Source of the DNA: Pelobates cultripes
Taxonomy: Eukaryota; Chordata; Amphibia; Anura; Pelobatidae
Direction: 5' to 3'
Assembly (NCBI GenBank): GCA_933207985.1
Contig: OW240916.1
Coordinates: 292,873,310 to 292,937,309, forward strand
Length of the DNA: 64,000 bases
Positions 38,401 to 46,858 of this stretch are shown in pieces. The notes under the pieces are model-generated. The model saw only the letters and a program-made list of their open reading frames with translations, was not told the DNA's origin and ran no database searches. Both the position numbers and the translations under genes were made by a program. The number at the start of each line of letters is the position of its first letter. The first letter of the stretch is position 1.

Positions 38401-40096
38401 TCAGTACACACAAAACGTTGTCAACAAACCCACAGCCTTTGTACTATTGTGCATACGTGCCGGTGTAGGCGGTCGGTGCTGTGTGCCCACAACTCGTAAA
38501 ACACAGCTTGAGTCTCCCCAAATACCTGACTGCACGCATTATTTCCCTATGTGAATGTCAACACTATTCATTCAGAGAGAGCACTGCAGCTCAAGGCACA
38601 AACTGCATTTTTCTGTTTTTTATTCTGTCCAAAGTATAAGAAGATTAAATAGAAGGTATGCTTTTAACAGATTTTAGTAGATTCTGATTGAATGTTTCTC
38701 TAGTTGTGGCATACTCATTTGTTATTAACTATTCACAAATAAGGAGACGAGTCAAGTAGGTAAACCCAGAGGGTTAGTGCCAATACAGTCTTTATCCTCA
38801 CCCCACAGTCATTGATTGGTTGGTAGCGGTCGGTGACAGGGATTTTATTTAAACAAAGTGCAGTAGCATGCAATACCCTTTGACAAATCAACTAAGAGAT
38901 AAGGGAAGGATTCCTACCTTCTGTGCATTCCTGGCTGCAGGTAATAGATGATTCCAAAAAGGAGCAGCTTTGGAATCGGTGCTTCTGCAGGCTCCGTGGA
39001 GTGCTTGGCAGGTCTCACCTCCTCTCCATCTCTTGCTCTGGCCCTCATCTTCAGAGCAGGAATCCACAGTCTCACTAGATGGGAGAAGCTTCCTCTTCAC
39101 TGCGGCATTGCTGGTTCCAGGCATGCTAAGCCGAGGGAGACCTGGAGGGGTCATTTCTGAAGAACTCAGATTTGCTCCCTCCTGCATCTTCTGGCCATGT
39201 ACATGTGGGGTAAGCGGCTCTTTCAAGGTGCCATCTGATTCAGTCTCAACTACCAGGCTACCATTAGCATGGCTGCTACCTTGGTGGTCCTGGCTATCCT
39301 TTTCCACTAAACTCTCCAAATGTGCAATTTTGTGCAAAACATGATCAAGTATGTGCTGGCTGCTGGAAGGTGCTTCCACAGCCTGGTAAAAACCCCAAGG
39401 ATTCGTGGAGTTAGGTTTCCCACTGTCCTCAAGGGTGTTGGGTAGTCCTTCAGAGCTCACCAGTGGTTTCTCTTTTGGGGCAGTACTGTGCAAAGATATG
39501 CTTGGGGGAGGAGAGAGGGAGTCTGTCCGTCTGCAACTCGGGTTGGTGGAAGTGTGAACCGCCAACCGTCTGCAGGGAACATCCCTGGAAGGAAAGTCCT
39601 CAGCTCTATGCTCAATAACACGCAAACCACTGTGAGAGAAATGTTGAGCCGAGCCACACAGCTGCATCTCTTCTGAAAGTAACCCATCTTCAAATGTGTC
39701 CTCCTCCTCCTCTCCTAATGATGAGCAGCAAGGGTGGTCCCCATCCAAATGTGAAGGTCCACGGGGTCCATCATTCCTGGCTTGACCCCATAGTGCCCTC
39801 TTTGGGCTTCTGGCAGGCTCAGGAAGAAGCTGGTGTGGTGGACTCCTCTTCAAGGCTTGGTGGCAGCAGGCCTTTGGCCCAGGCTGTACTGGAGATGATG
39901 GTGGTGAAGTGATGGAGATATGATAAACCTTCTGGAGCTTCAGTTCATTTTCAGGATAACCAACACGTACCCTGCAGTCTTGCCCAGTTTCCAATACTGC
40001 AGCCTGGCCTGGATTGGCTGAGCTGCCATCTGCAGGATGGTTGTTATTAGCGCCAGCCTCCTCAGTGGGCTCCGTCTCCATCTGGATGTGCCTCAT
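20311..40096 (-). CDS. ATOSB: Atos homolog B (ATOSB/FAM214B), seven coding exons
   Basis: The coding sequence joins 40096-38918, 25211-25159, 24178-24079, 22703-22545, 22027-21959, 21276-21059 and 20464-20311 on the minus strand. That is 1932 nt, or 643 residues plus stop, with every junction in frame and GT/AG borders. The match to vertebrate ATOSB comes from recall of the family: the MRH start, QHFSHSGL (about 151-158), KRKLLP (334-339), PFWNHLLP (379-386), a basic RRLKRGLRLK stretch (401-410), RGRFAPSG (449-456), IGASGSYCPQH (465-475), GKKGYSVP (506-513), LFNPNKTVVKMFLVT (522-536), FLRHRIFLVP (549-558) and a C-terminal DIRLLFSRKS. Drosophila Atossa is a nuclear transcription cofactor that raises mitochondrial and metabolic gene expression in invading macrophages; a nuclear regulatory role here is inference from that. 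At 643 residues it is longer than the mammalian protein (about 540), mostly in the first coding exon. Confidence 0.93.
20485..20562. mobile_element. 80-bp TTAA mini-MITE, copy A
   Basis: It starts TTAACCCCTTAAGGACCAAA and ends TGTCCTTAAAGGGTTGA (two changes in the right end). It lies in the last ATOSB intron, 20 bp from the acceptor. Confidence 0.85.
21059..21276 (-). CDS. ATOSB: ATOSB coding exon 6
   Basis: Acceptor CTATCCTTCAG|ACCTTA and donor CACCTGAG|GTATGATG; 218 nt, residues 521-592 plus two bases of an Arg codon. It encodes LFNPNKTVVKMFLVTYDF, LTFLRHRIFLVPV and ILCYLMHLR, all conserved in the C-terminal Atos domain. Confidence 0.95.
21959..22027 (-). CDS. ATOSB: ATOSB coding exon 5
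   Basis: Acceptor CTCCACAG|GGAGTT and donor CAAGTG|GTAAGT; 69 nt, 23 codons, residues 498-520 (GVIDLDAVGKKGYSVP..GTIQV). Phase 0 at both ends, so skipping it would keep the frame. Confidence 0.93.
22545..22703 (-). CDS. ATOSB: ATOSB coding exon 4 (core of the Atos conserved domain)
   Basis: Acceptor TCTTTTCTCAG|GAGTCC and donor TTCCTG|GTAAGT; 159 nt, phase 0 at both ends, residues 445-497. It carries the family hallmark RGRFAPSGQIEGFTAEIGA and CPQHVTLPVEVTYF. This is the most conserved part of the protein. Confidence 0.95.
22914..23109. mobile_element. T2-like MITE left part, interrupted by the hairpin MITE
   Basis: It begins TTAAAGGGCACCTATAGTCT. The hairpin-array MITE at 23110 is inserted at a TTAA downstream. 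The right end was not identified. Confidence 0.5.
23110..23595. mobile_element. Hairpin-array TTAA MITE, copy 1
   Basis: TTAA at both ends; TIR of AAAGGACCACTATAG type (the left end has one extra A). It contains consecutive hairpins: GGCACCCAGACCACT stem (23127-23168), AACATAGCAGTTTC, CCTCTAGTGGCTG, TTCTCACTGTGA, CCATAGGAAAGCATT, CTGAATGCGC, AGCGCCG and TATAGTGCCAGGAAAA at the right end. No open frame. It lies in ATOSB intron 4-3, between 22704 and 24078. Confidence 0.85.
24079..24178 (-). CDS. ATOSB: ATOSB coding exon 3
   Basis: Acceptor CTTTTTACAG|GAGATC and donor TTTGAG|GTAAAA; 100 nt. Together with exon 2 it gives 51 codons. It encodes SRSLRSLRKGPF through SLLGNFE (residues 411-444). The conserved SLRSLRKGP and LLGNFE blocks identify it. 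Confidence 0.92.
25159..25211 (-). CDS. ATOSB: ATOSB coding exon 2 (53-nt small exon)
   Basis: Acceptor TTTTATCAG|AGCCCG and donor AAAATC|GTAAGT. It starts in phase 0 and ends two bases into a codon. It encodes S394 to K410 plus a split serine, including the basic stretch RRLKRGLRLK that is also basic in mammalian ATOSB. It is far from its upstream neighbour (13.7-kb intron) and too short for ORF finders. Confidence 0.9.
27129..27627. mobile_element. Hairpin-array TTAA MITE, copy 2
   Basis: Same layout as copy 1. The first stem is perfect for 17 bp (GGCACCCAGACCACTTC), the third perfect for 15 bp (CCTCTAGTGGCTGTC) and the right-end stem perfect for 17 bp (TATAGTGCCAGGAAAAC). The second stem has a different outer sequence from copies 1 and 3 on both arms. 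Confidence 0.88.
30487..30930. mobile_element. T2-like MITE (unoccupied relative)
   Basis: It starts TTAAATGGACACTATAGACA and has CAATCTAATGTAGTTGTTCT at the position where the 52-kb relative carries the hairpin MITE. The right end is approximate. Confidence 0.5.
30956..31035. mobile_element. 80-bp TTAA mini-MITE, copy B
   Basis: The termini TTAACCCCTTAAGGAC are perfect inverted repeats (16 bp). The core contains CTTCTGGAATAAAAGG and CATGACATGTCACA, as in copies A and C. Confidence 0.9.
32317..32353. repeat. 37-bp repeat, copy 1
   Basis: CTGCTGTTCTAGGGCCAGGC and the following 17 bases are identical to 34501-34537; the flanks differ. Confidence 0.85.
33415..33611. mobile_element. Inverted-repeat MITE (GGTTATTCAC type)
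   Basis: GGTTATTGAGAAA at the left and TCGTGAATAACC at the right, with an interior that is palindromic over long imperfect arms (AAATTGGTCGGACCGACCAAATT near the centre). Confidence 0.5.
33906..34383. mobile_element. T2-like MITE, complete
   Basis: TTAA at both ends; TTAAAAGGAACACTATAG at the left and CTATAGTGTCCCTTTAA at the right. An internal hairpin AACACTGCCTTCTC..GAAAAGGCAGTGTT sits near 34263-34298. Related degraded copies lie at about 53.82-54.09 and 55.67-56.13 kb. Confidence 0.75.
34501..34537. repeat. 37-bp repeat, copy 2
   Basis: Identical to 32317-32353 in the same orientation. It contains the palindrome CCAGGCCTGG. Confidence 0.85.
35405..36220. mobile_element. T2-like MITE hosting copy 3
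   Basis: ACTAACCACCAAAACAACTT before the insert and ATGAAGCAGTTTAGGTGTAT after it match the uninterrupted relative at 1019-1060. Shared sequence further right (TTAATCTCCTGCTC, TTTACTGAGCAGGAGATAAA) also occurs inverted or related at 1618-1690. The right end is approximate. Confidence 0.5.
35436..35872. mobile_element. Hairpin-array TTAA MITE, copy 3 (nested)
   Basis: Inserted at a TTAA of a T2-like element; flanks TTTTGC and TGAAGCAG. Its second stem is perfect for 18 bp (TGTAAACATAGCAGTTTC). It is shorter than the others through loss of sequence near the right end (35790-35850). Confidence 0.88.
37741..37866. mobile_element. 126-bp inverted-repeat MITE (CAGGGTTATTCACTAAA type)
   Basis: CAGGGTTTTTCACTAAA at the left; the right end is the complement of CAGGGTTATTCACTAAAG. 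The CAG start suggests a hAT-like family. No clear target-site duplication. Confidence 0.65.
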
Positions 40097-40250
40097 GGAT
40101 CCAGCAGGATTTGGTCTCCAAAGCAAGTGAGACAAACCAGCAAGAGGTGATGATATTCCACCAGAGAGTGAGGTATAGTTGTAAGGGTGCAGAGATGAGC
40201 TGGTGCAGTGAGGTTTACTAAAACCCCGGTGTGCCCAGAGCGCTCCGCAT
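38918..40250 (-). CDS. ATOSB: ATOSB exon with start codon (5' UTR 154 nt + codons 1-393)
   Basis: The acceptor is the CAG at 40253-40251, preceded on the minus strand by a pyrimidine tract. The donor is AAG|GTAGGAA, with the last exon base at 38918, phase 0. The start ATG is at 40096-40094, chosen because MRHIQ matches the MRH start of other ATOSB proteins. Its context is weak (no purine at -3, A at +4). No in-frame stop lies between the acceptor and this ATG, so a further-upstream start is not formally excluded. The product is low-complexity and Ser/Pro-rich, with an acidic run EEEEDTFEDGLLSEE at about 129-143 that resembles an activation segment, and a short basic KRK (334-336). Confidence 0.92.
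40218..40250 (-). promoter_or_regulatory. Upstream ORF in ATOSB 5' leader
   Basis: The first three bases of the exon after the acceptor are ATG, opening a ten-codon frame (MRSALGTPGF) that stops with TAG 121 nt before the ATOSB start and in another frame. Whether it is used depends on the unseen upstream exon and on splicing exactly at 40250. Confidence 0.35.
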
Positions 40251-41664
40251 CTGAAAGAAAAAGCACAGGTTAAAGATAAAAAACAAAAAACAAGTCTATG
40301 AAACAAACAAAAAAAAAAAAAATTTAACTTTACTTCAGAATCTGAAAGCTCTCCATAAGATACTCCACCCAACACATGAGAAAAAAAAAACAAAAACAGT
40401 AAAATGAATTTAAAAACCATGTTTATTATTTGCAGGAGAGGAAACATACCTTTAAGCCCTAATGGGAAGCTGAAATGGTGAGTGGTGGGAAAAGGAGACA
40501 CATGTTGTCCTATTATAGTTCAGACTGTGTTAAGTCTGACAAGAATAATCACTCTGGTCAAAAGGCAGACTGCTCGGTACACTATGTCCTTGCAGAGAAG
40601 TTCCATCTCAGCCCGTTTCAGTCATGCTTTTAAATATATTTACGATATGGAGGTTTGAAATATTAAAATGTGAAAGAAAGTACTGGGAACTCGCTTTAGT
40701 ACGGGACTCTGTTACTGAACAGTGATTAGTGAGGACTCCTGCAGACAACCCGCAAGCCACATTTAGCACAAAATATCAGTGTTTTAAGAGGGAGAATAAA
40801 TCTGCAATACAGCACACAATGAGTCAGTCTAGCACCCAGTATACAAATCCCAGCTACTTTTGATTGGTGCTTTCATAGTTGAGAGAACTTGCGCTGCATT
40901 TAACATGCCTTTAAATAAAAAAATAAAAAATAGCTGCACAGTGCGGAATTACAAGTCTCAGAACTTACAGTGGACGGGAGTTTATGGGAAATATTCATTG
41001 AACATGTAAACTAAAGGGCTGATTAAATGCAAGAGCAGGAAGTGGAAAAAATATCTGTGATAAGCAGAACTGTGGCAGAAAAGGGTACGGGCAAAATTGA
41101 CAAAGACAGGTGCAGTGTAACAGGCTATGAAAGAAAGAAGGGGAAAAAAAAAAAAAAAAAAAAAGGATTCTGGAGGGCTTATTATAAAACAACAAAGGGA
41201 ACTGAAAGACAAGGCAGGGGTTGGAGAAGAGGCAGGAAGACTGATAGAGAATTAAAGCTGCATGGTCATGCCGAACTTGCCTTTCTTTAATCGATTCCTC
41301 TCTTCTCCCTCTGTCAGGATATGTTCATTTCTTCCTGTCTGCTCTAGTTTACTTTAAGACAGAAAACAAAGTAGGGACTACTTTGTCTTATGGAGGATTC
41401 CAACGTTTGGCCAGCTTTGACCAGCGGAGGAACAAACTGTGCTCCGTTTCCTGTGCTCAAAGCAATTTTCTCACCTTTCCTCCGTGATCTCGTGATGCTT
41501 CCTGTAATTATTACCGAACGTCCTGTCACTTAGACAGAACGCCGGCGAAACTACCGAATTTTGTCCCAACAGAATGAGAACAGTTTGTTCATTCACATTA
41601 GGACGACAATCAGTCTTGTGGCTGCTCACTGTTAAACCAAAACAAAATATAGTATCCCCTTTCG

Positions 41665-41880
41665 AGCCCCAATCCGTTCCGCGCGAGTGGGGGCTCTTAA
41701 GCTGAACGGAGGACCTATTGCCCCCACTCCCGGGCCCCACCCCTAAACGGCAGGTGGGGCCCCTAAATGACAATTGTGGGGAACCTATCGTTGTCGTCCC
41801 CCCAGCCCCCACCCCTGAGTGGCGAGTGGGGGCCCTAAATGAAAATGTGGGGGCCTGAGCGGCGGGTAGGGGTGACCTAA
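41665..41880. repeat. GC-rich block of diverged repeats
   Basis: GGGCCCCACCCCTAAACGGCA, GCCCCCACCCCTGAGTGGCG and GGGGGCCCTAAATGA recur with about 85-100-bp spacing, with G-runs and C-runs on both strands. The surroundings are AT-rich. Related CCCCCACTGC motifs recur at 42130-42162. Confidence 0.55.
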
Positions 41881-42789
41881 CCAGACCCTAAAAAAGTAAT
41901 CCATCTTCACCCATGGATAGCACTGCACAGACTGAGCTCCGCAAGGCGGGGAAAGGTTTATATAGCCTTCCAACACCCTGCAATTAGGCTCAGAGTGCTC
42001 TGATACAGTGATTTTTGTTCCTCCCTCACCATTTTTAGGGTGAAGGTGGTAGGGAGGTCTTTATTAAAAATTCTTTTGGGTGTGGCGGTGAATAGGGGCT
42101 TGGGGACCCCTAGGGGGTATTTACGCTTAGCCCCCACTGCTTAGCTTAGCCCCCACTGCTCAGAGATGCGGGGGGTGAGAATAGGCCCACCCCCTCATTT
42201 TCATTTAGGGGGTTAAAAAAATAAAAAATAAAAAAAAAAAAAAAATTAAAAAAAACGGGATTCGCCCATGACAGTGCCACTTTAAAATTGACGGAGGCAA
42301 AAATGAAATAATAGAGAGGAATGAGATAAAAACCATATGAAATTGACGGGGACAGAGACATTCTAAAATGGAGCACAGATATTAAACATTTAGCAGGCCC
42401 CAACATTTTGCATATTCTAGGCTGTAAGAAAAAAAAAGATCAGCTAAATTAAATAGATTGCAATACACTGCTTGGCAAAGACATTGATAACAAACTTCTA
42501 CCTGAATTTGACAAAAAGTGTAATTAAACAGAGCGAGCTGTCCACAAATATTAGATATACCAACAATTACCCTCTATACAACAAACTTACTAAATAACCG
42601 TCTATCATTTCTGTTTATTCCTAGTCTGCCTTTTAAATCGAATGCTATTAACCTTAGCATATACAGTAGTTTATTAGTGCATGGTTACCCAACATGCCCA
42701 TAGAGTGCCTTTTATATAACACTTAGTTTGTCAATAAATAATTACCCTAGTTTAAGAAGCTAAATGAAAGGCTCTCTATGGTGTTAGAG

Positions 42790-43061
42790 GGAAACTATAG
42801 TTCTAGGAATGCAAAGTTGTATTCCTGACACGATAGTACCCTCTGACCCCCACATGCTGAAAGTGTTAAAAACCTTTTTGTCACTTACCTGATTCCCGCT
42901 CGGATGTCCCTCTGGTAGACAGCCCCTAGAGGTGGAGTTAACCCTGCAAGGTAGTTATTGCAGTCTCTCAATAACTACAATAACTTACAATTGCAGGGTT
43001 AAGATGACAGAGGCACTGCAGCCAGACCACTTCAATGAGATGAAGTGGTCTGGGTGCCTAC
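42790..43061. mobile_element. T2-like MITE fragment
   Basis: TTAGAGGGAAACTATAGTTC at the left and CCAGACCACTTCAATGAGATG with its inverted partner GAAGTGGTCTGG at the right. The hAT-like element starts directly after it. Confidence 0.45.
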
Positions 43062-43429
43062 CAGGGCCGGACTGGCCCACCGGGATACCAGGAAATTTCC
43101 CGGTGGGCCGCGGCATCTGGAGCTGGGCAGACAGCCCTAATCATTGCTCAGGCTCCTGTAATCCCAGCCGGCCATATGTGAGCTGTGCGGCCACACAGAG
43201 CCCCATGGGAGCAGAGGGAGCCAGGCGGCCGGCACAGCTCACATATGGCCAGCCGGGATCATAAAAATAATTTAGTAATATTGCGGCGGGGCGGCGCTTA
43301 GTGCGCGATGGGGCAGGGCTTAGCGTGCGGCGAGGCGGAGGTTAGCGTGCGGCGGGGCTAAATGAGCCAGAGGAGTTCCTGCTTCCCCAACAACCAGGAG
43401 CTCCAAGGGATCTGGAGGTAAGAAGCAGG

Positions 43430-43557
43430 TCAGTGTGTGTGTGTGTGCGTGTAACTGTCTGCCTGAGTGTGTGGGACTGTGTGTGTGTGTGTGTGTAACT
43501 GTCTGCCTGAGTGTGTGGGACTGTGTGTGTGTGTAACTGTCTGCCTGAGTGTGTGGG

Positions 43558-43588
<31 letters not shown>

Positions 43589-43659
43589 CTGTCTGCCTGA
43601 GTGTGTGGGACTGTGTGTGTGTGTGTGTGTGTAACTGTCTGCCTGAGTGTGTGGGTGTC

Positions 43660-43693
<34 letters not shown>

Positions 43694-43888
43694 CTGTCTG
43701 CCTGAGTGTGTGGGACTGTGTGTGTGTGTGTGTAACTGTCTGCCTGAGTGTGTGGGACATGTGGGACTGTGTGTGTGTAACTGTCTGCCTGAGTGTGTGG
43801 GACTGTGTGTGTGTGTGTGTGTGTAACTGTCTACTTTCTGAGGGTGTGTGTGTGTGTGTGTGTGTAACTGTCTGCCTGAGTGTGTGGG

Positions 43889-43925
<37 letters not shown>

Positions 43926-44815
43926 CTGTCTGCCTGAGTGTGTGGGTGTGTGTGTGTGTAACTGTCTGAGTGTGTGTATAACTGTCTGCCTGAGTGTGTG
44001 GGTGTGTGTGTGTGTGTGTGTGTAACTGTCTGCCTGAGTGTGTGTAACTGTCTGCCTGAGTGTGTGTAACTGTCTGCCTGAGTGTGTGTAACTGTCTGCC
44101 TGAGGTGTGTGGGACTGTGTGTGTGTGTGTAACTGTCTGCCTGGTGTGTGTGTGTGTAACTGTCTGCCTGAGAGTGTGTGTGTGTGTAACTTCTGTCTGC
44201 CTGAGTGTGTGGGACTGTGTGTGTGTAACTTCTGTCTGAGTGTGCGTGTGTGTATATAACTGTCTGCCTGAGTGTGCGTGTGTGTATATAACTGTCTGCC
44301 TGTGTGTGCGTGTGTGTATAACTGTCTGCCTGTGTGTGCATAACTGTCTGCCTGTGTGTGCGTGTGTGTATATAACTGTCTGCCTGTGTGTGCGTGCGTG
44401 TATAACTGTCTGCCTGTGTGTGCGTGCGTGTATAACTGTCTGCCTGTGTGTGCGTGCGTGTATAACTGTCTGCCTGTGTGTATAACTGTCTGCGTGTGTG
44501 TGTGTGTGTGGGACTGTGTGTATAACTGTCTGCCTGTGTGCGGGACTGTGTGTCTGCCTGTGTGCGTGTGGGACTGTGTGTGTGTGTGTGTGTGTGTGTG
44601 TATCTGTCTGCCTGCGTGCGTGTGGGACTGTGTGTGTGTGTATCTGTCTGCCTGCGTGCGTGTGTGTGGGACTGTGTGTGTGTGTGTGTGTGTATCTGTC
44701 TGCCTGCGTGCGTGTGCGTGTGTGTATCTGTCTGCCTGCGTGTGTGTGTGTGTATCTGTAACTGTCTGCGTGCGTGTGTGTGTATCTGTAACTGTCTGCG
44801 TGCGTGTGTGTGTGT
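43430..44815. repeat. Minisatellite, unit GTAACTGTCTGCCTGAGTGT plus GT run
   Basis: About 35 units, each GTAACTGTCTGCCTGAGTGTG(GGACT) followed by a variable (GT)n. The first half uses TAACTGTCTGCCTGAG; the second half changes to TATAACTGTCTGCCTGTGTG and then TATCTGTCTGCCTGCGTGCG. The long open frames here (poly Thr-His or Val-Cys) are repeat artefacts. Confidence 0.95.
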
Positions 44816-45530
44816 NNNNNNNNNNNNNNNNNNNNNNNNNNNNNNNNNNNNNNNNNNNNNNNNNNNNNNNNNNNNNNNNNNNNNNNNNNNNNNNNNNNNN
44901 NNNNNNNNNNNNNNNNNNNNNNNNNNNNNNNNNNNNNNNNNNNNNNNNNNNNNNNNNNNNNNNNNNNNNNNNNNNNNNNNNNNNNNNNNNNNNNNNNNNN
45001 NNNNNNNNNNNNNNNNNNNNNNNNNNNNNNNNNNNNNNNNNNNNNNNNNNNNNNNNNNNNNNNNNNNNNNNNNNNNNNNNNNNNNNNNNNNNNNNNNNNN
45101 NNNNNNNNNNNNNNNNNNNNNNNNNNNNNNNNNNNNNNNNNNNNNNNNNNNNNNNNNNNNNNNNNNNNNNNNNNNNNNNNNNNNNNNNNNNNNNNNNNNN
45201 NNNNNNNNNNNNNNNNNNNNNNNNNNNNNNNNNNNNNNNNNNNNNNNNNNNNNNNNNNNNNNNNNNNNNNNNNNNNNNNNNNNNNNNNNNNNNNNNNNNN
45301 NNNNNNNNNNNNNNNNNNNNNNNNNNNNNNNNNNNNNNNNNNNNNNNNNNNNNNNNNNNNNNNNNNNNNNNNNNNNNNNNNNNNNNNNNNNNNNNNNNNN
45401 NNNNNNNNNNNNNNNNNNNNNNNNNNNNNNNNNNNNNNNNNNNNNNNNNNNNNNNNNNNNNNNNNNNNNNNNNNNNNNNNNNNNNNNNNNNNNNNNNNNN
45501 NNNNNNNNNNNNNNNNNNNNNNNNNNNNNN
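44816..45530. other. Assembly gap (715 N)
   Basis: A run of N directly after the minisatellite. The real length of the array and element is unknown. Confidence 1.
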
Positions 45531-46567
45531 GGGGTGGGGAGGACGGGGATCTTGAGGACGGCGAGAAGTAGAGAGGAAAAAAAAACAAAAAACACATGTA
45601 TAATTCTGCAGTTGGGTTACTGTTTCTAAAGGATCTCTTTGCTACATTTGTCTGGCAGGCAGATTATCTTGAAAACAGCAACCCGACACAATACAATATC
45701 AGACTTGATGATATCAGTATTTTTATATAGGATACTTCATGGTTTTTAAAAAATTAACCACCTGCTAAAATTAAATGCCTTGGGTCAGACACAGGCAATG
45801 CAGCGGATTAAAACTCACAGACCAGGTCAGTAAGGGCAAGTAATAAAATGGGCCCTGTAAGACCATACAGCATTTCCCACTGAAAATAAAGCATACATAC
45901 CCAATTAGGTACGTCTGAGTCTGCTGAAGTTCGTTTAGTAATGGATTAACTTTAGCTAAATTGATACTTGAATGTTTAACCCTTACTTGAGGTACTTGAA
46001 AAAAAAAAATGGTTGAGAGATTCAACTATGCACAAAATGGGCCATTGTCACAAATAATAGAAAACAGAAGTCTAATGAAGCAAGATTTACTTTTTCAGGA
46101 AGAGAATTTTAAGAATTTGTCATCTTCTTGTAACAATACCCTGAGGTAACTGGAAGAGGGGATTACTTCACTATTTTACATTTTAGCTTTAGTGATCATT
46201 TGGGCCTGTGAAGGCCTACAAATCATATGGAAGCATATGGTTTTGGCACCAGCATGGGATTTTTAATACAAACAGCTTATGATTTATAATATACTGTCTG
46301 GTGATTTTTTTTTCTCCTCCACAGAAAAGTTTAAAAATAATTTTGACCTCTTACAATCAACCCCTGGGGATGTCACAGCCAATATTTTACCGATGAGCCT
46401 TAAAAACATTGATCACTTGGATATTTAATACATGTCAGATATTGCATTCTTTACAAGTTATCACATTGCAGCATTTGCATTCTATAAATCACTACATTCC
46501 AGCAAGCACAATCTAGTTAAAACAGCCCTAACATCAATCTTTTAGCTTATACAGCACATTGGTGGTG
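45531..46567. other. No gene recognised
   Basis: AT-rich sequence after the gap. No repeat ends or coding features seen. Confidence 0.5.
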
Positions 46568-46760
46568 TTAAAGGAGCTCTCCAAGAACCATAACCACTAC
46601 AGGTCTCTCGAGCCAAGTAATGCAGTGCTAGGCTAGCTCATCAGTGTCAACTGATCACTCTCAGCCAATGAGCTAGAAGCTCTGCACCGCTGGTCTTAGC
46701 TCAGAGAAAGACCATCTAGCTCTAAAAAACAAAAAACAAAAACAGTTACTGTCCCTTTAA
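46568..46760. mobile_element. Short T2-like MITE
   Basis: 193 bp from TTAAAGGAGCTCTCC to TACTGTCCCTTTAA, TTAA at both ends. Internal sequence CTAGCTCATCAGTG..CAATGAGCTAGAAG is partly palindromic. Confidence 0.6.
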
Positions 46761-46858
46761 ATGGGGTGTGCTTCGATCCTCAAAACCACTGTTTTGTTTA
46801 GTTTCTTGGAGCCAGCAGATTTTTTTTTTTTTTATTAGTTCTGGAGTTCTTTATTGTT

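Larger units (their letters stand above)
25212..38917 (-). other. ATOSB 13.7-kb coding intron
   Basis: It is bounded by the donor at 38917 and the acceptor at 25212. No exon of ATOSB or another gene was seen inside. It contains two hairpin-array MITEs (27.1 and 35.4 kb), a mini-MITE (30.96 kb), T2-like MITEs (30.5 and 33.9 kb) and hAT-like inverted repeats (33.4 and 37.7 kb). The stretches 28-30.4 kb and 36.5-37.7 kb show nothing recognisable. Confidence 0.8.
43062..45580. mobile_element. hAT-like element containing a GT minisatellite
   Basis: It starts CAGGGCCGGACTGGCCCACC, with CCGGGATACC..GGAAATTTCCCGG pairing just inside. GGCCATATGTGAGCTGTG and its complement form a 110-bp hairpin region (43163-43253). 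No transposase is visible, and the right end is lost in or beyond the gap. Confidence 0.5.

Noticed and set aside
38888..40501. Single-exon 537-codon protein
   Set aside because: The ends of this frame are intron sequence; splice sites at 40250 and 38918 define the true exon.
43430..45597. Very long open frames (over 700 codons) on both strands
   Set aside because: They run through the N gap and the GT minisatellite; the translations are Thr-His or Val-Cys repeats plus unknown residues.
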